From: Methanospirillum hungatei
Lineage (GTDB): Archaea > Halobacteriota > Methanomicrobia > Methanomicrobiales > Methanospirillaceae
Length of the DNA stretch: 64,000 nucleotides
Assembly: GCF_019263745.1 (NCBI RefSeq)
Contig: NZ_CP077107.1
Location: 1,922,001-1,986,000 of the forward strand
Reading direction: 5' to 3'
How positions within the stretch are numbered: the first letter of the stretch is position 1; each line of letters starts with the position of its first letter. This document shows positions 8,143 through 16,395 of the stretch, in pieces. The notes below the pieces were generated by a model, which saw nothing but the letters and a program-made list of their open reading frames with translations, was not told where the DNA came from and did no database searches. Made by a program: the position numbers and the translations under genes.

Positions 8143-9042
8143 ATGTCACTCATCCACAGTAAACACATACAGATTATGAGAGTCAAGTCCAACAATGTAT
8201 TAACAACCATTCATTTGACATTCCACCGACGAAAAATAAAATATATTATTCAATCTTTAACAGATCATGAGTGTGAAAGTATTCATCTCATTGGTGATGC
8301 TCTCATCGAAACTATTGATAATATAATTACTCCTGAAGAAGAACGATACATATCTCTCGTAGAAAAACGAAGATCTTTTTTGTTAAAATCGGATTTGGTA
8401 GTCGAAAGTGTTGATTATGGTGCTGGAAACCCCAAATCTGACAGAACCAAAGAACAGATGCGAGAAGGATTTCGCTCGACCACTTCAGTTTCACAATTAT
8501 GCAGGATTAGCAAATCGAAATTTTGGGCCCTTTTAATTTTTAAATTAATTCGGAAACTAAAGCCTGCTTCATGTTTAGAGTTAGGTACGTGTCTGGGCAT
8601 TTCTGCATCATATCAGGCAGCTGCACTAACTTTGAATAAAAAAGGAAGATTATTGACTCTTGAAGGATCTCCAGAATCATGTAAAATTGCAAAAGAAACA
8701 ATGGAAGAGGTTGAATTAAAGAATGTTGATGTAGTATGTGGTCCTTTTGATGATACCTACCTTAGTGCTCTTTCATCATTACAACATGTAGATTTTTTAT
8801 TCAACGATGGGCATCATGATCATGATGCCGTGCTCAAATACTTCAAAGAAGCATTACCCTATTTGGCAGATGATGCAATTATTATCTTTGATGACATCGC
8901 TTGGTCTCAAGGGATGCAAAAGGCTTGGAGAGAGATTGAAGATGATACAAAAGTTGTTGTTACTGTTGATCTCGGCACTATGGGTATAGCCTTTTTGTCA
9001 AAAAGAGAGATTGAGAAAACCAGGTTTTCTATACCGTTATGA
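8143..9042 (+). CDS. class I SAM-dependent O-methyltransferase-like protein
   Basis: About 299 residues. The ATG at 8143 is preceded by GAAAGGGGG at ideal spacing; a TTG at 8128 would place that ribosome site inside the gene, so I reject it. The C-terminal two thirds form a methyltransferase fold: CLELGTCLGISASYQAA (motif I) near residue 144, LLTLEGSPESCKIA (motif II), VDFLFNDGHHDHDAV and IIFDDIAW. This pattern is that of Methyltransf_24-type enzymes found in glycan clusters. The N-terminal 110 residues are unassigned. Its stop overlaps the ATG of the deacetylase fragment that follows. Confidence 0.8.
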   Translation: MSLIHSKHIQIMRVKSNNVLTTIHLTFHRRKIKYIIQSLTDHECESIHLIGDALIETIDNIITPEEERYISLVEKRRSFLLKSDLVVESVDYGAGNPKSDRTKEQMREGFRSTTSVSQLCRISKSKFWALLIFKLIRKLKPASCLELGTCLGISASYQAAALTLNKKGRLLTLEGSPESCKIAKETMEEVELKNVDVVCGPFDDTYLSALSSLQHVDFLFNDGHHDHDAVLKYFKEALPYLADDAIIIFDDIAWSQGMQKAWREIEDDTKVVVTVDLGTMGIAFLSKREIEKTRFSIPL

Positions 9043-9317
9043 AAGATGAATACCAGAAAAGAATTGATATTATAGAGTTGTTACTCCATGTGATGTACAT
9101 GAGTTTGTTTCAGCAGTATATGCGGGTTAATTATGATGGGGCGTGGAGAGTTGTTAAGGAGATAATTGATTCAGTGCGCAAATGCAAGGGAGTGTTTGTA
9201 GTGAACTGGCATAATACAAACTTCAGAGAGAATTATATTGAAAGAAAAGTGTTAGAGAAAATACTTGTTTATTGTGAAAAGAAACCAGCATATATGGAGA
9301 CCCCATTATTGCCCTGA
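9039..9317 (+). pseudogene. 3' fragment of a polysaccharide deacetylase gene
   Basis: Encodes 92 residues that match only the last quarter of the deacetylase at 6963-8012: IDIIELLLHVMYMSLFQQYMR against IDIIEFPLHVMDMSLFHQYMR, then DGAWRVVK and NWHNT. No metal site remains. The nucleotide match is about 80 percent by eye over 9064-9215. It begins with ATGA overlapping the methyltransferase stop, so it may still be translated, but a catalytic role is not credible. It looks like the residue of a duplication or of insertion of the methyltransferase gene. Confidence 0.7.
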
Positions 9318-9339
9318 TCACTTTGTGGAGATTGAATCA

Positions 9340-10470
9340 GTTTTGAAATCACAAATTAAAATAATAGTGACAGATGCTAACTACAAACATACTTTAGGAA
9401 TTGTTAGAAGTCTGGGTCGAGCAGGCTATTATATTGTCGCTTTGGGACAAAATAAAAGATCCCAGTCATTTTACTCGAAATATTGTAAAGAAAAATTAAT
9501 TTCTCCTGATCCGAAAAATGAAGTTGAATTTGTTCAATTTTTGGAAAATTATTTAATGAACAATAAAATAGATATTCTACTTCCAGTTGGATATAATTCA
9601 ACAATAACAATATCTAACCACAGAGATAAACTGCTACCATTAGTTACAATTCCTCTTGCAGGAAAAACCGCCATTGAAATTGCATCAGATAAAAGAAAGA
9701 CATTAGATTTAGCAAAAAAACTTAACATTTTAACTCCAATGGAATATTACTCCGTTAAAGGCATCAACAAATATCCCGTTGTTGTCAAAGGAATTTATGA
9801 ATCAGGACAAATAAGGTATATCAATTCTCAAGAAGAAGTAAATAGAATTGATTTTTCTACAAATGTTGTTCAGGAATATATACCTGGTGATGGTTATGGA
9901 TTATATGCACTGTTCAATAAAGGTGAATTGAGAACTTTTTTTATGCATCAAAGAATTCGAGAATATCCAATTACAGGTGGCTCTAGTACTTGTGCAAAAA
10001 GTGTTTTTTATGAGGAATTGAAAAACACTGGAATTAGGATATTAAAAGAACTTAAATGGCATGGAGTAGCCATGGTCGAATTCAAAAAAGATACTCGTAA
10101 TGATAATTATGTTCTAATGGAAATTAATCCAAAATTTTGGGGATCTTTAGATTTATCTATCTCTTCAAATCTGGATTTTCCAAGATTACTTGTAGAGATG
10201 TCATTAAAGGGTGATATTGAACCAATTGATAATTATTCAAAAGACATAATATTTCGTTGGCCTTTTCCAGATGATTTTTTATTTTTATTTTCCAAACCCT
10301 CCTCCATCATACCAATGATACGAGAGTTATTTAATAAAAAAGCATTTAGTAACATAATGATCGAAGATTTTTTTCCTAACATCATTCAAATAATAAATAC
10401 AATTATTGTATTAAAATCAAAAATTTTAAATAAAAATTTACGGTACCCACATGGAAAACCAAAAATTTAA
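9340..10470 (+). CDS. ATP-grasp domain ligase
   Basis: About 376 residues if it starts at the TTG at 9340 (GGAG about 9 nt upstream, giving MKSQIKIIVTDAN). The frame is open upstream to 9265, but that part overlaps the deacetylase fragment. ATP-grasp features in order: N-terminal pre-ATP-grasp fold to about residue 110, lysine segment YPVVVKGIYESGQ, the linker VQEYIPGDGYGLY, and the metal site GVAMVEFKKD followed by LMEINPKFWGSLDLS with the Glu and Asn that bind magnesium. Such enzymes join a carboxylate to an amine or thiol through an acyl phosphate. The 3' end overlaps the PHP gene by 20 nt; a joint role in glycan or amino-sugar modification is inferred. Confidence 0.82.
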   Translation, partial: VLKSQIKIIVTDANYKHTLGIVRSLGRAGYYIVALGQNKRSQSFYSKYCKEKLISPDPKNEVEFVQFLENYLMNNKIDILLPVGYNSTITISNHRDKLLPLVTIPLAGKTAIEIASDKRKTLDLAKKLNILTPMEYYSVKGINKYPVVVKGIYESGQIRYINSQEEVNRIDFSTNVVQEYIPGDGYGLYALFNKGELRTFFMHQRIREYPITGGSSTCAKSVFYEELKNTGIRILKELKWHGVAMVEFKKDTRNDNYVLMEINPKFWGSLDLSISSNLDFPRLLVEMSLKGDIEPIDNYSKDIIFRWPFPDDFLFLFSKPSSIIPMIRELFNKKAFSNIMIEDFFPNIIQIINTIIVLKSKILNKNLRYPHGKPKI

Positions 10471-11152
10471 AATTGTCGCTGATTTTCATATTCATTCAAA
10501 ATATTCATATGATTCCCTTTTATCCCCAAAAAAGATATTAAAAATTGCTAAAAAACGTGGTTTAAATACAGTTGCCCTAACTGATCATAATTCGATTAGA
10601 GGAGGAATTGAAACTCAAAAATTTAATAATGATCCAAATTTTCATGTGATTATTGGATCTGAGATCAATACAGAAATTGGAGATATTATTGGAATATATT
10701 TAAACGAGGATATAAAATCGAGAGAATCAATTGTTGTTATTGAAGAAATTAAAGCTCAAGGAGGAATGGTAATTCTGCCTCATCCTTATAGGGGACATGT
10801 ACTTTATGAACAAATAATTTCACAATGTGATGCCATTGAAATCTTTAATAGCAGATCCTCAATAATTGAAAACAATTCATCTCTCGAATTAGCTCGAAAA
10901 TTCAAAAAGCCTTTTGTTGCAGGAAGTGATGCCCATTTTTCTTGTGAAATCGGATTGTCAAAAAATTTCTTAAACAATAATCAATTTAAAGAGACAATAG
11001 CATTTCCATTCTCTCACAAAAACATCTTTGGCAATTACAGTCCGAATTATTTAATTCATTATAGTCAATTGATCAAATCCATTAAAACGAGAAATCTTAA
11101 AAAAATTCCATATGACTTTTTTAAAATCACGAGTTGTATTTTTCATCATTAG
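10451..11152 (+). CDS. PHP-domain phosphoesterase
   Basis: 233 residues. The metal ligands of the PHP fold are visible in order: DFHIHSKYSYDS (HxH) at residue 11, LTDHNS near 44, a Glu in IGSEINTE near 78, ILPHPYRGH near 112 and GSDAHFS near 158. The family hydrolyses phosphomonoesters or phosphodiesters with a trinuclear metal centre. The gene starts within the ATP-grasp gene and its 3' end overlaps the convergent methyltransferase gene at 11127 by 26 nt. Substrate unknown; pairing with the ATP-grasp enzyme suggests they act on one metabolite. Confidence 0.85.
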   Translation: MENQKFKIVADFHIHSKYSYDSLLSPKKILKIAKKRGLNTVALTDHNSIRGGIETQKFNNDPNFHVIIGSEINTEIGDIIGIYLNEDIKSRESIVVIEEIKAQGGMVILPHPYRGHVLYEQIISQCDAIEIFNSRSSIIENNSSLELARKFKKPFVAGSDAHFSCEIGLSKNFLNNNQFKETIAFPFSHKNIFGNYSPNYLIHYSQLIKSIKTRNLKKIPYDFFKITSCIFHH

Positions 11153-12122
11153 ATATAATTTCTTTCTTTTTCGCTAGTATTCTAATTACCGGCAAATTTA
11201 ATCGGGAATTCTTTTTTTTAAAGAAATTAGTTAAATACATTAGGCTTATTCTTACACACATGGTAAAATCCGATATACAAATATTCCTTAAACTAAAAAT
11301 ACCGCATTCAAACATTATTTCTCTATCTTTGAAGTAATCCTTCCATATAAACAGGTAATCAATCCGTGAATCCCAATAATGAGGATTTCCTACCCGTTCT
11401 AAAAACAATATCTCATAATTGTTATTCTCTAACAGAATTCGAAGGCTCAATTCTGAAAAAGACCAAAAGTGTTGTCCCATTGAACTGGATGGGAATGTAT
11501 CTACTTCCATAACAGGTCCCTCATATTCCGCATCAGGAACTTCCAAAAAGAGGTAATGCTCGTGCAAGTATGCTTGAAAGATATTAATTATTTTATTAGG
11601 ATTATCAAGATGCTCTAATAAATGAATTAGAGAAATGAAATTAATTTCTGAACGATGAATCCCAATTTCCTTTACCAAATCTTCACATAAAAAACCTGCT
11701 TTTAAATCGACTTTTAAATTCTCTTCCCCCCATTGGGTTGAAACTGGATCAGAATCAAATCCCATTCCAGAATTTAAAAAACCTGATCGTTTTAAGTATG
11801 ATAAAACCCACCCTCTTCCTGCTCCAAACTCCAAATAATTTATTTTATGTGGCTCAATTTTTATTTTTTTCAGCCCATCAATAATAAATTTAGACTGTAC
11901 TTCAGCCATATTTCTCTCAATATTGTCTGAATATCGAAAATACCGTGATGAATAATATTCGTTTATTGTTTTTGCATCAGGTAATGGCTCCCTAAAATAT
12001 AGACCACATTTTTTACAGTGGTAAGTTGAAGAATCTATTAAATTCAATAATCTTAACGAATTTAGTTTAATAGCATTAGAATGACAGATTGGACAAATCA
12101 TATGTTTCACTTTATAGTTCAT
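11127..12122 (-). CDS. zinc-ribbon SAM-dependent methyltransferase
   Basis: 331 residues. The N terminus has a treble-clef zinc knuckle, CPIC at residue 11 and CKKC near 36, then a Methyltransf_23-type domain: YLEFGAGRGWVLSYL (motif I) near residue 99, MGFDSDPVSTQWGEE, FISLIHLLEHLDNP, and LFLEVPDAEYEGP. This domain order is typical of C-methyltransferases for deoxysugars, though the substrate is unknown. A second ATG, 8 codons in, would still keep the zinc site. Transcribed with the flippase upstream (start at 13596). Converges with the PHP gene. Confidence 0.82.
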   Translation of the reverse strand: MNYKVKHMICPICHSNAIKLNSLRLLNLIDSSTYHCKKCGLYFREPLPDAKTINEYYSSRYFRYSDNIERNMAEVQSKFIIDGLKKIKIEPHKINYLEFGAGRGWVLSYLKRSGFLNSGMGFDSDPVSTQWGEENLKVDLKAGFLCEDLVKEIGIHRSEINFISLIHLLEHLDNPNKIINIFQAYLHEHYLFLEVPDAEYEGPVMEVDTFPSSSMGQHFWSFSELSLRILLENNNYEILFLERVGNPHYWDSRIDYLFIWKDYFKDREIMFECGIFSLRNICISDFTMCVRISLMYLTNFFKKKNSRLNLPVIRILAKKKEIISNDEKYNS

Positions 12123-12225
12123 GGAATTGGATTTTTAGATATTATGTAAAAATATTTTTGGATTCATAAATTTTCTTTTAAACTTCAAAGATTATTACTT
12201 CATTACTATTGGTATCACAGATTAA

Positions 12226-13596
12226 TTATTGATTAATAACAACAAATTTCAAAAATTTCTCAATTACATGCAATACAATAAAGACGAGAACAAAATACAT
12301 TACTATCATAATTATTGTATAAACAGTAAGTGTTATTGATACTGAACATCTAAACAAGATACAGAAATAAAATCCTAAAATTACTCCTCCTGTTCGAGTT
12401 ATATCCCATATCAGGTTCCAATGATTATTTCCATATATCGATAGAATAGAAGTTGGGGAAATGATAAATCCAACAATAGCCATTGGTGCCAAAAGCCAAC
12501 AAAATAAACCTGAATCACTCCAAACCTCTCCAAAAATATATGGAATTAAAAAGGGTGCAAGTAACGCAGGTAAACCTATCAATGGTATAGCAATAATTGA
12601 CAAATGTTTGATTGTTTTTAAATAAAATTCTCTCAAACTTTTCGAATTCTCTCTAACCATTTTTGTTGCTTCACCTAAGTATGCCTGTCCCATTGCTTGA
12701 GAAATTGCATTACCTGGAAACACTACTAAAGTATATGCAAGCGAATAAAAACCCACTATTTGAGAATCATAAACCCAAAGTAATATAATAGATGGAATTT
12801 GCAATGATAGTGTGTTTATAATTGAGGCAGGAAAATGAAATATCGGAAACGCTTTATACTTTTTTGCTAATATTTTAACATTACAGAAAGATAATTTATT
12901 TAAATTATTAATTTCTTTGCTCCATACTCTCCTGCCAAGAATAAGTATACCAGTTATTTGAGAGATAATATGCCCAATTATCAGACCTAAAGGACCAAAG
13001 GATATAATTCCAAGAATAATTTTTAATGACACCCCTCCAATACCTTGGTTGATTTTTGTATGAGTAATCATCTTATAATCTTGTTGACGAATTGCCCAAT
13101 TATTCAAGACATTATACAATCCCATTCCGAAGAAACCAATCACTAAATATCCATAATATTTCTTAGATAGATCTATATGGAAAGGATTTGTATAAAAAAA
13201 ACTAGCAAATAATAGTAAAAAAGATAAAGAAACAGTAGTACTAAACAAGAGTATCACACACAAAAAAAGGAGATTTATCGCCTCGCCATCATTTTTAGGT
13301 AATCCTAATGCAAATTCATACTTTAGTGAAGCACCAATCCCCAACATTGCCAAGACTGAAGAAAATACAGCAAGAATTCCCAGATCAGAGGGAGTATAAA
13401 GACGTGTAATAATTGGCATGGAAAGAATACCAATTAGTTGAACCACTGCAGTTCCGCTTCCAAGAATTATTACCCCTTTGTAAAGGGGTTTATTTAGAAT
13501 AAATCTAATAATGTGATCTACAAATGATATCTTCTTGAAATAAATAACAGAAGATATAAGCAATCGGTATAATATCGTGTATAGGTTAACAGTCAT
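12226..13596 (-). CDS. Wzx-like polysaccharide flippase
   Basis: 456 residues with about 12-14 hydrophobic segments. The start of the conserved core (GVIILGSGTAVVQLIGILSMPIITRLYTPSDLGIL, residues about 38-73) is the hallmark of Wzx/MATE-related oligosaccharide exporters. Such proteins flip lipid-linked glycan units across the cytoplasmic membrane. It is the only exporter in the island, so the products of the surrounding transferases presumably leave the cell through it. On the minus strand, 103 nt ahead of the zinc-ribbon methyltransferase; probably one transcript. Confidence 0.88.
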   Translation of the reverse strand: MTVNLYTILYRLLISSVIYFKKISFVDHIIRFILNKPLYKGVIILGSGTAVVQLIGILSMPIITRLYTPSDLGILAVFSSVLAMLGIGASLKYEFALGLPKNDGEAINLLFLCVILLFSTTVSLSFLLLFASFFYTNPFHIDLSKKYYGYLVIGFFGMGLYNVLNNWAIRQQDYKMITHTKINQGIGGVSLKIILGIISFGPLGLIIGHIISQITGILILGRRVWSKEINNLNKLSFCNVKILAKKYKAFPIFHFPASIINTLSLQIPSIILLWVYDSQIVGFYSLAYTLVVFPGNAISQAMGQAYLGEATKMVRENSKSLREFYLKTIKHLSIIAIPLIGLPALLAPFLIPYIFGEVWSDSGLFCWLLAPMAIVGFIISPTSILSIYGNNHWNLIWDITRTGGVILGFYFCILFRCSVSITLTVYTIIMIVMYFVLVFIVLHVIEKFLKFVVINQ

Positions 13597-13954
13597 TCAT
13601 TCTAACTCATAAAAGTTAATCATTATTAAAAATTAAGAAATATTAATACTAATCGGAACTTTTCAACCAACCACAAGTATGGATTTCACCACAGGTCCCC
13701 TATATTATTTACCACTAGAAAGATTAGATTTAACTGATTGGCCATCCAGTGAAGAAAAACGAACTGGACAATCTGCCATTTATAATTCGGGGCAAATGTC
13801 GAATACTGTCAACAAGATATTCTTACACAAGTCATTCACAAGTTCGTCCATTTTTTCTCCAATTTCATTACCCAATTCTATCATATTAACTCAATTTATG
13901 AAAATAGTTAGATAGCATTCGCTAATGAGTGGCAATCTTGAAATTGTTGGATTT
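13597..13954. other. gene-free stretch between flippase and transposase stub
   Basis: 358 nt, AT-rich. It must contain the flippase promoter near 13600-13660. A 78-codon plus-strand frame at 13679 has no ribosome site, no family features and odd composition. A 34-codon minus-strand frame near 13775-13877 is equally unsupported. I see no gene here. Confidence 0.5.
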
Positions 13955-14233
13955 TTAGTAATAATGAGATAAACCCTGAATATCTACTTCACTTTTCAGA
14001 AGTCTTGCCAATAATACCACTTGATATGAAATAAAATTCAATGCAATATAGAACTCTTTGGAGCGATTTTGAATCCATTTCACACAGAAATTGAATGTTC
14101 GTTTCATATGGGAATGTGTCCTTTCACAATCACTTCTGGATTTATATTGCTCCTGAAAATTTGGATTAAGTATGTTTAGATTACGGATAACTCCCACCTG
14201 TTTCCCTCGATTATTATCATAGAGAAATTGCAC
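13955..14233 (-). pseudogene. C-terminal transposase fragment (DDE family)
   Basis: 92 residues that resemble the end of a DDE transposase: an RSDCERTHSHMKRTFNF block with the final Glu, then NRSKEFYIALNFISYQVVLLARLL, a common helical C terminus. The first two catalytic Asp and the N terminus are missing, and the frame simply opens inside the 3' end of wecB copy 2, overlapping it by 17 nt. No terminal inverted repeats are visible. It is therefore a stub left after deletion of an insertion sequence, and its junction marks a rearrangement point. The exact IS family is not recognised. Confidence 0.65.
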
Positions 14234-15293
14234 TTAAAAATTTTCCGATTATCTCAACAATTCTCTTTGACCCGCCTCGACCAAACAGATCCGGATATTC
14301 TTTTGGAGGAGCAAATGTACTGATCATCTCAAGGATCTTTTTCCGGTCAGCCCCCACCAGTACGTTCCAACCCGCATCCACTGTCTCAACCCATTCGGTG
14401 TTTTCCCGGAGTGTGATGCAGGGGACCGAGAGCAGGTATGCCTCCTTTTGAATCCCACCAGAATCGGTGAGAATTTTCGCAGCAGAACTCATCACTGTTA
14501 TCATATCAAGATACCCAAGTGGATCACATATTATCAGGTTTTCAGGAAGTTTCTTAGACAATTCATATTTTCGGATTAAATTCCTCGTCCGGGGATGAAC
14601 CGGAAACAATGTCGGAATTTTACAATCACTGACAGCACCGATAATATTCCTCATATTTTCTAAATTATCAGTGTTAGAAGGCCTGTGGATAGTAAGAACC
14701 ATATATTGGCCGGGTTTCAGAGAAAAATCTCCCAGGAGTTTCGAGTGCTCTGAGGCAATATTCCGATAATACTCCAAAGCATCAGCCATTACATCACCGG
14801 TGTGGAACACTCCCTTTGTTATTCCTTCTTCCCGGAGATTATCCACCGCAGTTTTAGTCGGACAAAAGAGCAGATCTGATACATGGTCAACCAAAACGCG
14901 GTTCACCTCTTCAGGCATATTTCGGTCAAAACTCCGAAGACCAGATTCGACATGAGCTACCGGAATATGGAGTTTTACTGCTGCCAATGCTCCTGCAAGG
15001 GTGGAATTTGTATCACCATATACCAGAACCAAATCGGGACTTTCTATTGATATTGTCTCTTCTATCTTTACCAGCATTTCACCGGTTTGTTTCCCATGTG
15101 ATCCAGAACCAATCCCCAGATAATAATCAGGTTTTGGGATCTTAAGTTCATCAAAAAAAACCTCTGACATTTCCGGATCATAATGCTGACCGGTGTGGAC
15201 CAGGACCTCCTGGTGATTCTTACGAAGCTCTCTGGACACCGGAGCACATTTAATGAATTGCGGTCTTGCACCGACAACTGAAAGGATTTTCAT
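14217..15293 (-). CDS. wecB: UDP-N-acetylglucosamine 2-epimerase (non-hydrolysing), copy 2
   Basis: 358 residues with the full set of family signatures: GARPQFIK, TGQHYDPEMS, GKQTGEML, VYGDTNSTLAGA, HVESGLRS, HRPSN, HPRT and DSGGIQKE, so it should be active. It differs from copy 1 throughout (about 75-80 percent protein identity by eye, concentrated in the N-terminal half). It runs opposite to copy 1 and sits in a mirror-image arrangement with its own antitoxin-like gene upstream. The C-terminal residues FLSAISL run into the transposase stub, so the last few codons may be replaced by rearrangement. Confidence 0.94.
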   Translation of the reverse strand: MKILSVVGARPQFIKCAPVSRELRKNHQEVLVHTGQHYDPEMSEVFFDELKIPKPDYYLGIGSGSHGKQTGEMLVKIEETISIESPDLVLVYGDTNSTLAGALAAVKLHIPVAHVESGLRSFDRNMPEEVNRVLVDHVSDLLFCPTKTAVDNLREEGITKGVFHTGDVMADALEYYRNIASEHSKLLGDFSLKPGQYMVLTIHRPSNTDNLENMRNIIGAVSDCKIPTLFPVHPRTRNLIRKYELSKKLPENLIICDPLGYLDMITVMSSAAKILTDSGGIQKEAYLLSVPCITLRENTEWVETVDAGWNVLVGADRKKILEMISTFAPPKEYPDLFGRGGSKRIVEIIGKFLSAISL

Positions 15294-15338
15294 GAAATTT
15301 TTTGGAATAATTTTCTGGAATAATCACAGGTTTTTTTT

Positions 15339-15395
15339 AATCCTTCCTCGTTATGAAAGATCTTTACGGGCAGATGTATTAAAAAAACCATTCAT
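15339..15395 (-). pseudogene. truncated PIN toxin relic
   Basis: Directly after the antitoxin-like gene (ATGA overlap at 15392-15395) the minus strand reads MNGFFNTSARKDLS and then a stop. Base by base it matches the first codons of the PIN gene at 5401, ending with TTTCATAACGAGGAAGGAT. The first catalytic Asp codon has become AAT (Asn), and the rest of the gene is gone. It is a dead remnant of the same toxin. Confidence 0.75.
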
Positions 15396-15604
15396 ATTCG
15401 TTCTTCTCTTGCCTGGATGATATAATCTGTCAAATTTCCTGTAAGGCGGCTTAAGGCAGAGCAAATACCCTCATATGCATGTTCTCTCTTTTTTTTTATT
15501 TTTGGGCGATTTGCTTTAATTATATGGATATACTGAAATCCAGATAAATATTCTGATACTGAGATATCTTTAATTTCTGCATAAGTGAGGTCCGTTACTT
15601 CCAT
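15392..15604 (-). CDS. small antitoxin-like protein, second copy (orphan)
   Basis: 70 residues, clearly homologous to the protein at 5189-5404: shared TYAEIKDISVSEYLS pattern, KKREHAYEG core and REERI end. The ribosome site GGAGATACATT precedes the ATG. Unlike the left copy, its partner toxin is reduced to about 19 codons, so it is an orphan antitoxin that may still neutralise related toxins elsewhere, which is inference. No named family recognised. Confidence 0.58.
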   Translation of the reverse strand: MEVTDLTYAEIKDISVSEYLSGFQYIHIIKANRPKIKKKREHAYEGICSALSRLTGNLTDYIIQAREERI

Positions 15605-15765
15605 AATGTATCTCCAAGTATAATCCGAATAACATATCTTTGCACATAAATAAAATAATTCATAGAATTAACTATTGATGAGTTTTTATCATAGTGTATT
15701 CTGAACAATAAAGCCCTTGGATGAAACATATGAATTTCATGAGTTAATGGTCTTTCATCCGGCTT

Positions 15766-15830
15766 ACCTCTTCAGGCATGTTTCGTTCAAAACTCTGAAA
15801 GCCCGGTATATATGAACTACCAGTTACCAA
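15766..15830 (-). pseudogene. wecB relic, right arm, part 1
   Basis: Read on the minus strand this stretch matches the wecB segment for VAHVESGLRSFDRNMPEEVN (intact copy at about 14906-14966): the block TTTTGAACGAAACATGCCTG corresponds to TTTTGACCGAAATATGCCTG. It is fused downstream to the leader of the antitoxin gene. A further part of the same gene appears about 0.8 kb away at 16640-16760. Confidence 0.65.
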
Positions 15831-15913
15831 TACAGGAAAAAAATATTTGAATCTTCTCTTTACTCTCTCTGTATAATGATAATTGGATGAATCAACTACA
15901 CGATAATAATCAA

Positions 15914-16141
15914 TTACAATGAAATAAATTCCTCATTTGATAAACCCATGGCATGAATAATTGCATGGATAGTACCAATTGGAATTGGTTGTCCGGGGTG
16001 ATTCGGAATTGTTACGGAACGTTTTATGTCCGGATTATAATAAATTTCATGTGATCCTTTTCCATGGCGTTTTAAAACATATCCGGCTTTAATCAGTTTA
16101 CAGACCACTTCTTTGGATTGATATGGTGGTATTCGTGTCAT
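15914..16141 (-). CDS. hicA: HicA-type mRNA interferase toxin
   Basis: 75 residues with the double-stranded-RNA-binding-like HicA fold: start MTRIPPYQSKEVVCKLIKAGY, the catalytic-His segment KRHGKGSHEIYYNPD near residue 25, then SVTIPNHPGQPIPIGTI and IIHAMGLS. HicA cleaves mRNA when not bound by HicB. Its ATG overlaps the hicB stop (ATGA), so the order is hicB-hicA and translation is coupled. The module sits between two parts of a decayed wecB gene, which suggests it was inserted there. Confidence 0.88.
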   Translation of the reverse strand: MTRIPPYQSKEVVCKLIKAGYVLKRHGKGSHEIYYNPDIKRSVTIPNHPGQPIPIGTIHAIIHAMGLSNEEFISL

Positions 16142-16386
16142 ACGGATACAGGAATCGGGACATGGATATCTAAAAGATATTTTGATTCATGATCTGTTTC
16201 AGTGTTATTACACCCTTTTTCTTCTAATTCTATCGATATCAGGTGTCGTGCAACATCTTCAGCTATCTCAATAGTTTCATCAATACTACTACCCTGAGCA
16301 ATTAATCCAGGAAGTAGATCACTAGTTGCCAGGAAGAAACCCTCGGGGAGATAGGTTATTGTGATTGGAATAATGATTGTTTTCAT
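16138..16386 (-). CDS. hicB: HicB-type antitoxin
   Basis: About 82 residues. The N-terminal half (MKTIIIPITITYLPEGFFLATSDLLPGLIAQGSSIDETIEIAEDV in pieces) is the partial RNase H-like HicB fold with the typical P-G-x-x-A-x-G turn. The ATG at 16386 has GGTGA five bases upstream; an in-frame GTG at 16395 would put that ribosome site in the gene. No clear C-terminal DNA-binding domain is present, so autoregulation would need another contact. Partner of the hicA gene that overlaps its end. Confidence 0.82.
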   Translation of the reverse strand: MKTIIIPITITYLPEGFFLATSDLLPGLIAQGSSIDETIEIAEDVARHLISIELEEKGCNNTETDHESKYLLDIHVPIPVSV

Positions 16387-16395
16387 AAAAATCAC

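Larger units (their letters stand above)
15339..15830. repeat. right arm of diverged inverted repeat (pairs with 4990-5465)
   Basis: Reverse-complement counterpart of the left arm: PIN relic, antitoxin-like gene, leader with GTGCAAAGATAT and CCAAGGGCTTTATTG blocks, and wecB relic ending near 15830. Beyond it on each side lies an intact wecB copy, also mirror-imaged. Confidence 0.8.

Noticed and set aside
13679-13915. 78-codon plus-strand frame between flippase and transposase stub
   Set aside because: No ribosome site, no similarity to anything I recognise, and unusual composition; not supported as a gene.
5015-15785. Invertible switch by recombination between the two arms
   Set aside because: The arms and the two wecB copies have diverged to about 75 percent or less, too low for frequent homologous exchange, and no recombinase gene is present.
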